64,000 bases of DNA from Glossina fuscipes (taxonomy: Eukaryota; Arthropoda; Insecta; Diptera; Glossinidae). Positions within the stretch are counted from its first letter, which is position 1. Each line of letters begins with the position of its first letter. Where the stretch lies: positions 29,570,772 to 29,634,771 of the forward strand of contig NW_023998414.1 of NCBI RefSeq assembly GCF_014805625.2, in the 5' to 3' direction. Position numbers and translations under genes: made by a program. Shown in pieces: positions 36,662 to 48,866 of the stretch. The notes under the pieces were generated by a model. That model searched no databases. It had not been told where the DNA came from and saw nothing but the letters and a program-made list of their open reading frames with translations.

Positions 36662-37442
36662 AACAAGTAAGGAAGTTATATTCGGCAGAGGCCGAATCTC
36701 GTATATCCACTACAATGTTTGTCGCATTCTACTCCCCAAGTTCTCTTATTTGATAACCATATCGCTGGTATTATTAAGAAACATGTAATCGCGTTGTCTA
36801 CCATATTTCGTTTTGCAATTAACCCATTTTTAGGCAGATGTAATATATCTTAATTTAAGGAGTGTATAAAATAGTTTTATATATTCGATCTTGTTTGCGT
36901 TAAGAAAAATAAGCAAAAAGCCTCAGAGAAGTAAAAAAAAAGAGACAGAATTTAATCACTTGTAACTTGCAGTGTGGGTACGGCGGATGTTTTCCACTTT
37001 TGCTCATCAAGTGCAGTCAAGTGCTTTCTGAAGTAAATGTGGAAAATTTCAGCCCTGCAGCTTTTATGATTTTCGAGTAACGAGTAAAAATCCCAAAATT
37101 TAAAAAAAAAAAAAAAAACAACCAAGTTGCGTTCAGTTTACGGTTCACTGCGCCCTTCCGCCCCAACTGATTTGGCCCATTCTTAGCACCAATCTGCATG
37201 CAGAAATTTCCAATGTTTCTATCGAATTTGAAGTCGATATCTTCATTTTTGCGACCAGGCGATTGCCAAGAACACACACCACGGACAGACGGACAGACAT
37301 GGTTAAATCAACTCAGAATTTCATGCTTATCAAGAATATGTACAGTTTATAGTGTCCCTGATTGGATTCCTTTTAGGTGTTACATGCATTATGGAAAACA
37401 ACATAATGAGTATACGCTCATCTTACAGTGGTGGCTAAAAAA
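36662..37442 (+). mobile_element. DINE-1-like repeat, family B, near full length
   Basis: Starts AACAAGTAAGGAAGTTATATTCGGC and forms a terminal hairpin ATTCGGC-AGAG-GCCGAAT. It ends with the degraded closing motif TATACGCTCATCTTACAGTGG (compare 42497-42521). Between are the B-family landmarks in order: ACTGATTTGGCCCATTC, CCAATCTGCATGCAG, TTTCCAATGTTTCTATCG, CGATATCTTCATTTTTGCG, ACGGACAGACGGACAGACATGG, AATTTCATGCTTATCAAGAA and GTGTTACATGCATTATGG. A bare AACAAGTAAG lies just before the start (36651). The overlapping 141-codon plus-strand frame follows the repeat and has no protein homology I recognise, so I treat it as non-coding. Confidence 0.8.
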
Positions 37443-39770
37443 GAAGCGTATAAAAATATTTAGATCTAAGACAATTGGTTTACAAATTTTACTCTGCGAA
37501 ATACAAAGTATAAAAGCACCTGAGCTCGCAGGATCTGATAATAAAGAAGGAGATCCTTTCCTTTGCGAACATTTGTTCTTATGCCGCACTTTTATCTCTA
37601 TTTCTATTTGTTGCCTTCAATAATAGTAGATTTACATAGCAGTTGATGATTATCCTACAAATTACAAACTGGTTTTTTTTCCATAAGAAGTTGGTCAAGT
37701 TCGTTTAGTATTTCTAGAGCTTAAGAACTTGTTTGGTAATTGGTTTTTTAGTAAAATACAAATAATTACGGTATGGTGTCTCGATAAAAAGGTTTAATAA
37801 CTTGAAAAATTTGAAAAACAATTTGTTTTTTCTTATGTAAAAAAAAACATGCTTCTGAGAGAATCTTGAAAAAAAATCTATGAATACAATCTAAATATAG
37901 ATTTTTTTTATTTCTCTTTTAGTTTAATTCGTTTAATTTTATTCGTTTTAATTAATTAACCTACTAATTGCATTATTTTTTATTTTTTTATTATTCTTAA
38001 TGTACTTAGCCATAAACAGCGTTCGATTTATTATTAAAAATAATAATTTATCTATAAGCTTTCAATATAAAATTTTATTCGCGAGCCTCAACCATTGGCA
38101 TATATGTCGAGTTTCGGGTTTCGGTGTAAATTTCTGAGCGTTGAAAGTTTTATCAACGGGTAATGGACAGATGGCAACAAACGTAAATTATCAAATTTAC
38201 TCGCAATGTTGCCGTCGTCACCTTCATCGTTACACCTTCGATCTGTTGACGGTGATTTCACGATTTTTTAGATTATGATTACGGACCTGAAAATAAAAGA
38301 CAACAACTGTTTTGGATGTGCCTTCTTTAAGATATCAAATGTTTCGATTTTCAACAAACAAACGAACAGAGCTAAACAAAGTCTATCGAGCAAAACAGTG
38401 TAACCGGATGCAATAACATATCGAATATAGTAAAATATTATAACAATTGCTTGTCAATCGGGCAAAAAACTTCCTCGATGACTTCTCTTGACGCATTTAT
38501 TGATTTTCAATTCTCATTCAAAATTCACACTCAGCAAGTCAAGAACGGAAACATAAAAAACAATTAAAGTCTTAAAAAGCGTCATCACATCTCTATGCTT
38601 TGTATAGGAAATTCATCGAAGAAAAATTTAATATTTCCAAGTACAGAAATGGCTTAACGATGTATTGCGAAAGATTACTTGACACTGTACGGAATTGCTC
38701 GAATTCGATTTATTTCAATTAAATCTGTTCCTGCTCCGCTTTCTTTATTCTCTTCTCCTCCGTCTCCACCTTGCTTGAGCTGCCTAATGCTAAGATTGTT
38801 AACGTAGGGACGTCAAAGGTAACAATATCGTCATTCCCATTCCCAACGCTTCTTGCCACGGAAATTTTTCGAAAATCAACTTATTTCTGGCATTTCTGAG
38901 TCAGGGTATATTAAGTTTCTATGAACATATGAAGGGCTTAAGGTAGAACTAACTCTTTTTTATACCCATCGAATCAGAAAATTATTCTTGTCTGCTCGTC
39001 CGTCTTATGCCTGTCCTTTGTCAGCATACAAGTCACGCTTTTTTTTTATTAATTTTCAAAAAATTAGTCTGCAAACCTAGGACCGTACAATTGTCTTTCC
39101 ATTTGCGAATATTTTTCCCCATTCTTCTCTGTTGAAGACTGAGAGCCTGTTGCTTCTGCTATCAAAAAGTAGAATAGCATGTATTACGTTTCACGTGTTA
39201 AGAAACGGCAGAGAAAATCTATAATTGGTCAGAAAATCTATAATCGATAAGCGAACTCATGATTACGATCGAAACCTTCACCAAAAACATATAACTTCTT
39301 AAGAGATGCACTCGCACTTCTCCAAGCCTTATATCCATTTAATGACCATCTCATCGAAGATACTCTAATACCATTTGTGATGCACAAAAACATTACCATA
39401 GCACATTTATTGTGTGTTAGCGAAGTTAGAAATCATTAAGTTGAAGATATTAAACGTTCTCTGTTCAGCTGGGATTTACTTGATTAAAGGGTCCTTTCCA
39501 GGACGCGGGAAAATTTAAGGAAGCAAAATTTTCTTACAAATAATAAATATATTTCGGCGATTTGATTAATTTGAATGATCGATAGCATCCGTTGAGGCAA
39601 TGGGAAAAAAAAGAGACTTGATTTTCTGAAAAATCTCTTAATACACATATTTACATAACGTGCATATAAATGATAAATTGAGTTTTTAGGAAGCCCCAAA
39701 TTCATATATTTGCTCAGTTGATTTATTTCGCAGAGTGAATGTTACGAAGTAACGCTACTTCTATTCTTCA

Positions 39771-39827
39771 GCTCGCATATATATATTTATATTATGTATG
39801 TATGTAAGTATGTACATATATGCGAGC
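39771..39827. other. 12-bp inverted repeat (hairpin)
   Basis: GCTCGCATATAT (39771-39782) is the exact reverse complement of ATATATGCGAGC (39816-39827), with a 33-nt AT-rich spacer. Confidence 0.6.
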
Positions 39828-39886
39828 ATATTTGGATAGTTTAAAAGCATTTTATCTAAGTTTACCATTTTATCACTTTCATGATT

Positions 39887-40066
39887 AGTAGCAGTAGTAG
39901 TAGTAGTTGTAGTAGTAGTAGTAGTATTAGNNNNNNNNNNNNNNNNNNNNNNNNNNNNNNNNNNNNNNNNNNNNNNNNNNNNNNNNNNNNNNNNNNNNNN
40001 NNNNNNNNNNNNNNNNNNNNNNNNNNNNNNTAGTAGTAGTAGTATTAGTAGTAGTACTAGTACTAA
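39887..40066. repeat. (TAG)n microsatellite interrupted by the gap
   Basis: TAG units with occasional TTG or TAT variants on both sides of the N run, so the true array length is unknown. Confidence 0.92.
39931..40030. other. Assembly gap, exactly 100 N
   Basis: A run of exactly 100 N, the usual placeholder for a gap of unknown size. Both flanks are TAG repeat. Confidence 0.98.
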
Positions 40067-40883
40067 TACAACAAATAGTAGTGGTAGAGTTGTAGTTAAA
40101 CAGTGAGAGCGTTAAAACTAGCACACGACCTTCAAATATGTTCAGAGTTTCTTTTTTAACAATTTTATAATTCATTCAATTTTTTGTTATTGAAAAGTTT
40201 CAAAAGAAATCAGTTTTAACAGATGTTTAAAACACAATCCAATGCTTTGTGCTTTACGGCAACTGAGTTAGAGATGTCCATTTATACATGTAAACGCAAG
40301 CAGACAAAAAAACAAAATTCAATTTTATTCATGTATGTTAAGCCATAATACGATCTAAGTTATGAGACAAATTAATTTTTTATTTTTTTTTTTTTCATTT
40401 TATTACTCTAGAGGCATCTATAAGTCTGTTGAATTTGCTGCGTCAGTCCTTTTAAATAAAAAGTAATGAGATTTAACGAGATCCTAATAGTTAAAAGTTT
40501 GTTCTTCTATCAATAACGAAGCATCATTTCTAAAGCACTATGGACGTTCAATTTAGGGTGAGAGAATTTTGGATGCGATATATAAATTATTATTATTCAT
40601 CATTTGTCAAATATGTGTGAATTTTTCATTCGATAATCGAATTTCCCATCTCAAGGCTAATTATGCAAGGTAAATAAAATAAGTAAGAAAATTATAGGGG
40701 AGCGAGACTGATCAATAAATATTCTACAACATTTTGCCCAATACGAGTCTTTAATCTATTTCGTCATAAATAATACCTGGAACATCTATACGCGAATGGG
40801 GCAACAAACATGCTCCATTTTCAAAGAGATTTTATTTTCAAATCAAAAATCGTTTTAATCCATTATTTTTGCTATAGAGTAGC

Positions 40884-40940
<57 letters not shown>
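40884..40940. repeat. (GA)n microsatellite
   Basis: About 28 GA units with one AAAG interruption. Confidence 0.94.
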
Positions 40941-40941
<1 letters not shown>

Positions 40942-41316
40942 AATCGATATAGAGGTATACCATACCAATTCAAAGCTTACTTCTCATAAGAGCCCTTAGA
41001 TAAGATAGAGCTAAACACGTAGACATATGTGTCCTTTTGCATAACAGAATTTGCCAATATTTGCATTCATAAGCATTCTTTTTTTTTTTTTTTTTTTTTT
41101 TAATCTTGTCTAAGGGACTCTTTGAATTTGTGGTCTTGGGAAGCGGTTTAATTTTAGGTGCGTCAGTGCTCATTTACGCAATAAAACGTAATATATCTAA
41201 CTATATATGCATTTTGCGGTACAAATCGGTCGAGGCATTTCTGAAGCGTATGCTATACACTTACAATTGCGACAAAAGAATACAAAAACACATCATTTTT
41301 GATAAATCTTGATGTA

Positions 41317-41878
41317 ACAAGTACATAGGTTAGGAAGTTATAGACTCAATAGATGTGGCTGACTTATTTAACCATTGGCTGTCGGCATACTAGGCAAACC
41401 GATCGAGACCAGTTTTGCACATATATGGGATATATGGGTTCATGATAAAATCCTCTGACTCACGCGTGGCTGCGTGATTCTAGTGTTAAATGTTTTAGGC
41501 ATTTTTGCCTAAGTTTAAGGCTTCAAAATTCATTCGGGCATTGTTTGCTAAATTACAATCCTTTTCGCTTAATAGCTTTGTGGAAATAAAGCGCTATATG
41601 GGGATTGAATGCAAGAGCAGCTCGATGTAATGCATTTTCAGTAGGGTCTATCTTTAAACCAAAGCGTGTCAGGTTTTATCTGCCATTTGTAAGTCGAAAA
41701 CAAAGATACGCAAAAAAATATCGAACGGACAGATAGTCAGACTTAAATCGATTTTTAAATTGATTTTCAACCGATATAATGAAAATTGTGTGTCTATTTA
41801 AAGTCCTTCCGGGTGTCACACATACATCCTTAAAAAATTAACGTATTCCGATTTATAAGTACCATAAGATATAATTAA
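41317..41878 (+). mobile_element. DINE-1-like repeat, family A, copy 4
   Basis: Begins AACAAGTACATAGG with GGAAGTTATAGAC. Ends with the A-family 3' blocks: CGGACAGATAGTCAGAC, AACCGATATAATGAAAATTG, AAAGTCCTTCCGGGTG and TCACACATACATCC, then TACCATAAGATATAA in place of the usual GGGTATAAA. Closest in arrangement to the copy at 4760-5052. The terminal motif is decayed. Confidence 0.65.
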
Positions 41879-42119
41879 AAGTAGCAATGGTAGAGAAGTT
41901 AATGCTCCCTTCTATATACGTATATATAGAATATAGATCCAATTCTCGGTTCTCGTACTAGTGGATTGCATAATCTCTAAGCGGTCAGAAATCATTGTTT
42001 CGCAGACAGTAAAAGTCGAAAACTCACTTTTGTATATTTACAGAGATGTGTGTACTTTTGCGGGATTTCAATGCGTTGATATGAAACCCTTCACAGATCT
42101 CAATGGCAGGATTGCCAAC
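41879..42119. other. AT-rich spacer or 5' part of the next repeat
   Basis: May belong to the family B copy that follows (GTAGAGAAGTTAATGC at about 41890 vaguely resembles a family 5' end), but similarity is too weak to be sure. Confidence 0.35.
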
Positions 42120-42193
42120 AGCATTGACTCATGAGCAAAAAAACAAGCTTTTATTCCTTTTAAAAAAACCGAGAACTCTGAGCTTACGTGCTG

Positions 42194-42239
<46 letters not shown>

Positions 42240-42530
42240 ATTTTGATCTATCATTGACCTATCATTTTCAATATCAATCTGCGTGCAAGAACTTCCAATG
42301 TTTCTGTCAAATTTTAACGCGATAGCTTAATTTTTGCGGTCAGATGAATGTTTACAACACACATAACAAAAACGGATAGACACCAAGACAGACAGACGAA
42401 CCTGCTAACGTCGTTTTAGAATTTCATGCTGATCAAGAATATATATACATTGTTGTGTCCCTGAAGCTTCGTTCTGGGCGCTTTGACAAAATGAATATAC
42501 CCCTCATCCTTCGGTGATGGGTATAAAAAA
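42120..42530 (+). mobile_element. DINE-1-like repeat, family B, with internal (GT)n
   Basis: Matches the copy at 52980-53337 closely: GAGCTTACGTGCTGCTGTG, CAATATCAATCTGCGTGCAAG, TTCCAATGTTTCTGTC, GATAGCTTAATTTTTGCGGTC, GAATGTTTACAACACAC, GACAGACAGACGAAC, TTTAGAATTTCATGCTGATC, AAGAATATATATACATTG, GTCCCTGAAGCTTCG, then the closing ATACCCCTCATCCTTCGG and TGATGGGTATAAAAAA. The expanded (GT)n at 42194-42239 sits exactly where the 53 kb copy has a short GTGCTGTGGACGTGTCC. Confidence 0.8.
42194..42239. repeat. (GT)n microsatellite inside a family B element
   Basis: About 23 uninterrupted GT units. Confidence 0.95.
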
Positions 42531-43624
42531 GAACAATAATTTCATCATGCATCAGAGCGTATGCGAAATTTAAATGAAAAATTCACTTTACATTTTGTTC
42601 GCAGTATTTAAAAAATTTTATTGAAAAAGAGAAGTGAGTATTTTTGAAATCGTGCTTAATTTACGGTCTCTCATATATCAATTGGAACTATCAGCCGTAA
42701 ATTTCGTTGAGAGATTATGCGTAAAAATCTCAAAGAAGCCTAGTTTTTATTCGATTCGATCATAGATTAGATTCTTTGATAAATGAGTGAACACACAATG
42801 TAATGCAAGGCTGCATAGGATCTCTTTTTGTACTGTGGATTTAATAATAATTTTCAAATAGTTCACGGGTGCGTATATGCGCGAGGGAAAAAGTGCGATT
42901 TTATCCATACGCATCAGAGTCCATTTATGTATCCATAGTTGAACTTTAAAATTTTATTGTTTGTGCGCGTATTTGGTTTATGTTCGTTTTCATTTTCCTC
43001 TCTTTACTTAATTTTATGCATTAATTCTTTATTATTAACACTCATTTGAAATGCAAATGATGCATGTTAGGTGAGTTGTTGGAAATGTTAAAAAAATTCT
43101 TTTTTGCTTTTTTGTTTGCATTTTTATATCCAATCCATTGTCCACGGTAAAAAGGGTGCGGCAATTATGTTAATTCACTTGCATATCCCATATATGAACG
43201 TGTATAGCGTGTATATTCTTGATCAAGGTAAGGTTTCGATTCTAAAAACCGCTCAAAACACTTTGAGATATAAATTTGAGATATAAACTAAAACTAGTCC
43301 GCCTTTGATACGAATTGAAGTCTAATCGCCCCAGAAAGATGGCTCCTTGATAATCCCGGAATAGAATGCAAAAGTCTTACATTTTCTTCTAGGTACGAAT
43401 TTATTACGACTGGCAATTCGATGTGATGAAAGTTGCCACCTTTCTTTGCCAGTTAGTAATATGCAGTCGGAGAAGTCACCGCTCCGGCAGCTTGCGATAA
43501 AGGAAATAATAATGATAAGTTCACGGCAAACAAAAAGAAAATTCTTCATTGAATCCGATCAAGAAATATGCTCGATTTTGGTGTACGCGTCCAATAAGGT
43601 CTTCGTCGTATATCACTGTTTTAC

Positions 43625-43648
43625 TTGTTGTTGTTGTTGTTGTTGTTT
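43625..43648. repeat. (TTG)n microsatellite
   Basis: About eight TTG units. Confidence 0.9.
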
Positions 43649-44879
43649 TATTCTTTTATAGTGCAATATATATAAAATATTTCTTGGCATAAGCCGAGTG
43701 TTTGAAAGTGATTAAAACCATTTTTTTATTTTTCACTTACGTTAAAGAAAAGGAAAATGATAAGAAATTTTCTGTTCACGGGAAAGTAAATTGCAAGCAC
43801 TTCCTTTGAAAACAGAGCGCAAAAAAAAAGAAAAAATAAATAAATAAATAAAAATATTATAGTAGAGTAAGTAGACACGAAAACACTTAGCAACTGCCTT
43901 TGGCTAATTTGCTGAGAATTTACAACTTAACTCTGAGGTTTGTTCCTTTTACTCCTCCACACCTTAGAGGCATTAAGAGAAGGCAGAAATATGAAATGCA
44001 AAAAATTTAAGTTTTAAGACGTTACAGCGCAATATTATATATATATATACGAACAAGTTAATAAACTTGGTTTCCTCTTTCAAGGGGAAATCTAGATACG
44101 CATTATTTAGAGGGTCGCATTTTCCGCTTACAAACAATTAAATAAACAAGAGCAATTTTCACAAATAAATAAATGAATGATTTAGTAGTGCTTCATATCG
44201 GTACGAATCAATTTTTCCATGGAAAAATTCTAATTCTCGAATGCCAAGAGCTCTTCCTTTAACACACATTTGTAAAATATCAGAGGGGGTTATAAAATAT
44301 TTCGGATATTCACGGAAAACACCGTAAAATTTATTTATTTTTTTATTTATTTATTTATTTTTTTTTTTTGTAATATTAAAGATGTTTTTGGAAATGTCTC
44401 TCTAATGCAATTGCTTGTGTTCATGAAACGCGATGTATTTTTTAGTATAGGCTTCTCTTGACTAAGCTAACTTAGTTAGGAATAAAATAATATTTATTTC
44501 GAAAAGCTTTGTCCATATATCGCTAAGATTGAAATTAAATTTTATATCTTATCTATTAATATTTGTTTATACATAATCTATGTTTTCTATGTTACCTACG
44601 GGTGTCGGTAAAGCTTTTTTCCAATACAAATATTTACAGAATTTATGAAGAAATTGTCTTTTATTTCGTTACAGATGATCCTAGGATTTTGTTTTCGGCG
44701 CAAAATAATTTAACTCGAATAAACAAAGAATTCAATCCAAAATTGCAAAATATCAAATTACCATATAAATCGGTTAAGTAAAAAGATAATTATGCAAATG
44801 CTAAGAAAATGTAACTAATCAAATTGAAAATTCCTAATAATTGTGTGTAAATAATTTCCAATCCTCTTATCACAGTTTC

Positions 44880-44965
44880 TCTATCTATTATCTTTCTATC
44901 ATAAACTCTCTCGCTCTCTCACTCGCTTTCTCCATCTCTCACTATCTCTCTCCGACTCCCTTTAT
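44880..44965. repeat. CT-rich imperfect repeat
   Basis: Pyrimidine-rich CTCTCT/CTATCT/CTCACT units over about 85 bp. Confidence 0.8.
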
Positions 44966-45005
44966 CTTATCCTTATTCCACATAAACAATAATTATATTT
45001 ATTTA

Positions 45006-45036
45006 TAAATATATATATATATATATGTATTTAATG

Positions 45037-45068
<32 letters not shown>

Positions 45069-45075
45069 TATATAT
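45006..45075. repeat. (TA)n microsatellite, two blocks
   Basis: TA runs separated by GTATTTAATG and GTACA interruptions. Confidence 0.9.
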
Positions 45076-46243
45076 AAATGAATAAAAATCAAATTTAAAT
45101 CGGTACGTTTGACGTTCCAAATTATATTTATTAATGTAACCCAAAAATAAATTAAAAGAGAAAAGAAAAAAAAAAAATATTGAAAGAAAATTGAAAAATA
45201 AAATTAAAAAAAAAAAAACAAACGTAAAAGTGAAAATCATGAAGTAATAACAAAAAAAAAAAAAAAATTATAATAAAATAAATAAATAAATAATTTATAT
45301 AAATCCGGGCAAAGATGTTATAAAATACTCTTGAAGTTCGATTCGTAATCGCTATCGCTATCGCACGGCTATTTCATCATAAACAATTGCCTTGGAATTC
45401 CAGGAACATTAATAGAGATAGAGATTTGCGTACATTTTTACAAACATACATATAAGTGTTTATTTTGTTATGCTATGTTTTGTTTTTAAAGAAACAAATT
45501 TCAAAAGAAATAATAAAGAAACGTATTAATCGCGTTTTGTGTCGTCAATTAATAAACGTTAAGACTAAGCGAGCTTTTTAAATAAGTCAGCGCATCAGTT
45601 AAAGTCAGCTTGCTGCCCTTTCACTTTTCGACACGTGACATTTGTAATAAAAAACCCGAAAATTTCGCGTTTCATTATATCAAATGTTGGCGACGGTGAT
45701 ACTCGCTGCTGGTGATTTCTTTTGATAACAATTTCCTAAACGCAATTTACCCGCCCTCCTCTCCAACAACATCCAAAATTCCGTAGTCATGTTCAGTTCC
45801 TTGCTAATGCGTGGCTGCTTTTAATTTCAAGCGAAAAAATGAATAAAAAATAAAGAAATTAAAGGGAATAAAATGTTTTGCTTACAACACAGCATCTTAC
45901 AAATGAATCGCTTTGATTGATGATCACATTACTACATCACATAAAGAGTCTCATAGCGAAGCCAACGGAATCGCAGAGGAAAAGAAAATATATGTATAAA
46001 TTATTCTGAAAAGGTAAGCGCACAAACGTAATTGATGGGAATTTCATTTCACAAATTGTTGTCGCTTTCATTCTATTTTATCATTATTATTTCTATAAAT
46101 ATTCACCGCTGGATTGCGGTGGCATGCTAAGTTTGCCGCACAATTGTGTAACGGTTTGCAATACCGCAGCGAGAAATCGCACTAAGCCGCAGATCGAAAC
46201 AATTCTAAATGTTAAATCTTCGCTTTGTGTGCGTGGATGCGTT

Positions 46244-46263
46244 TATGTGTGTGTGTGTGTGTG
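46244..46263. repeat. (GT)n microsatellite
   Basis: About ten GT units, read as a Cys-Val repeat in the overlapping frame. Confidence 0.88.
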
Positions 46264-46954
46264 CACATTAAACAAATCAAATGCAACCAAAGAAAGTTTC
46301 CTTTTGATTTGTACGACAAACCTTATCGAAAACCTAACAGAGTTCTTAATAAATTATTGCAACTAAACGACGTTTAACACGTTCGCAGGCGTGAATGCTA
46401 AAAAATTCAAAATTAAAGCTAATTAATTTTCATTTAATTTTAAACCTAGATTTGCTTAATTATTGCACTTGCCCAAGTATTGATTAATTGATTTTTCGAC
46501 TTTTTTTTCATATTATTTTACTCCTCCCCTCTGTTTCACTTCAACCGCCTTTAAATTTGCGAATTTCTGCATACCAGAAAGAGAGCACATTCTCTCAATG
46601 GCCCCATTTTCTCACGTTTTCTCTTATACGAATGCCATATAACTCTCGTCATATCGGTTGAAAAATTTGATCTATTTTGTCGTGAATGCCTTCGCGTTCG
46701 TTCCATACATCGATTAAAATACTATCTACCGTTAAGGTTAGCAAATGTATCAAATCAAATTTCGGATATCATAACTTGTTTCAAAGTAAATTCACTGTCA
46801 TTTTTCGCATATCATTCAAATTTCTATTGCTCGCGAACGTGTCAAGTCTCCTTCCTAGACAGGTACATATATACGTTCATGCGATTTTTTTCATTTATAT
46901 GGGAACATCTCTTAATATATTGTGATATACGAAATCCGAGATCGAAATATATGA

Positions 46955-46960
<6 letters not shown>

Positions 46961-46986
<26 letters not shown>
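46961..46986. repeat. (TA)n microsatellite
   Basis: About 13 TA units. Confidence 0.88.
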
Positions 46987-46989
<3 letters not shown>

Positions 46990-48135
46990 CATTAAACATT
47001 TAGTTAAAATATTTTCCTTTCGAAAAACTTTTACGGACTACGCAACCTACCTAAAAAACCTGCGATTATATAAATGATTTTTGTATAGCAATATTAGCAA
47101 TAACGAATCATTTGTAAGAGATCCGGACCTGGGAGGATTGTGAATTCTTTTTTGTTCGTACCATTAAATAAATCACCTGTGGCATATATTGTATCGGATT
47201 TATTAAATATTGCGGCAAAGCCTGCCTTCAACTACATATGGGGAGGCGTATTTAATAAATTGAATGAGAGGAATGGTGTTAGATCATTATATAATAAGAA
47301 CAATGAGAGTGCACTAGATTCATTGTAATTACCTATCGAATTTAAGATGCTATCGGATCTTTGGATTTCTCGTGACCGGAAAGTGTGAATATTCTTGATC
47401 AGAACACAGAAAATAGCAAAATAGGGTAAGCAAGGTCTGCTTGTTTTTCTGTCCATACTTAAAACTTGATCAGTATTTTCTCGCTTATTCTGCTCCGCTC
47501 AGCTCCGTCACATAAGGGTTCACATAACTGCTAAGTCGAGTCATTAATTCCCCGCGTAAATAGCAAAAGCCTTGTTGCGTTTTTTTTTTTTTTTTTAAAC
47601 ACAGCGCTGCGTTCTGTTTTGTATTCGAAATTTGAAGAAAAGAAAACGGTTAAGTCAATCCAAAGATTCGTCACAATTAAAAAGAAAATCTTTAGTAGGA
47701 CAGGCAAGATTAGCAGCACTGATCTCTACTTTATGACCTATGCTGCCAGATTGTTAAAAAGAAAGAAAAACGTAATTTAAAAACGATACAGGATCGGAAG
47801 GCAATATATACCGAATATGCAATTAAATTTTTCATACATTGACGGAATTCTTGTTCTTGATTATCTTTTGTGTATTTATTGTATTTGTATACATTTGAAA
47901 AATTTAAATTCAGGATTAATTTGAAACGCATTGATCGTTACAAACAATTATATCACGTCTCTATGATCGAACAAATTGATGATCGTAGAATTCGTAGAAT
48001 TCAATGCACGATCGGAGTACAAAATATGGTACATATCTATAACCGGTGAGACTGTAAATAACCGCGTCCTTCTAGATCCTATGTTTCTCGTTGTTGACCC
48101 GTTGAGATATTCGTTACTTAGTTGATCAGAACAGC

Positions 48136-48169
<34 letters not shown>
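48136..48169. repeat. (GATT)n microsatellite
   Basis: About eight perfect tandem GATT units, preceded by CAGCT. Confidence 0.93.
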
Positions 48170-48171
<2 letters not shown>

Positions 48172-48841
48172 ATGATGTTTCTTCGAGGGCTTTATTACAT
48201 TGGCGGCTTGAGTGAGTCTTATATTTGTACTTACCTTACCTTACCAATATTTAGGTGCATAGTCTGAAATACAGAGCTTTACGAAACGATAGTTTGTGAT
48301 TGCCTTTATGATGTCTTCAGAGTTTAACAAATTAAGAATATTGCTTAGTTTACCGAGAGAGAACGTTAAGTTGTTATTCTTCATTAGTATATGGAAAAAA
48401 GAAAAAAAAAAAAAACTATTCTTCCTTCTCTTTTCTTTTTTTAATCTTTTAATGCTAATTAATTTTCCGCTACTGCTATTTTCCATTCTTCATACACATT
48501 TATTTTGGCAAAAGTTTCAATTCATTTAATTTTGCCAGAAATCGACCGTCTATAAAAAAAGAGAAAAAAAAAAAAGAGTCATTTATTTATTCCGGTAGTT
48601 GTGTCAGTGTTGGTTAATGCCGGTGTGAATGTGTTGTACAAATTTCGTATGGTAAACAACACGTTAAACTTACTAATTTGCAATATTTTAAGCTTAATTA
48701 AAAATTTCCGAGATAGAGAATACAAAAAAAAAAAAAAAAGGAGGAAAAAAAAAGCGAAAAAGAAGCAAACACTCTCTCTCTCGCATATATTTTATCTCTC
48801 CGTCTCTTCCCTCATTTCGGTTTTTCACTTAGGCACATAGC

Positions 48842-48866
48842 TAGGTAGGTAGGTAGGTAGGTAGGT
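48842..48866. repeat. (TAGG)6 microsatellite
   Basis: Six perfect TAGG units. Confidence 0.92.

Larger units (their letters stand above)
37443..41316. other. AT-rich noncoding stretch with assembly gap
   Basis: No supported gene. A possible short minus-strand DINE-like fragment lies at 38960-39030 (TTTTTTATACCCATCG, then GCTCGTCCGTCTTATGCC). Also present are the inverted repeat at 39771-39827, the gap in a TAG microsatellite and the GA tract at 40884-40940. A lone family 5' end (AATAAGTAAGAAAATTATAGGGG, continuing to ACAACATTTTGCCC) lies at about 40678-40740. Confidence 0.5.

Noticed and set aside
37198..37623. 141-codon plus-strand frame
   Set aside because: Its first half lies in the conserved core and end of a family B repeat and the rest has no recognisable protein motif. 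The same repeat elsewhere does not keep the frame open.
38960..39030. Minus-strand DINE-like copy
   Set aside because: Only TTTTTTATACCC and GTCCGTC strings agree; too short to call as an element, mentioned only in the regional note.
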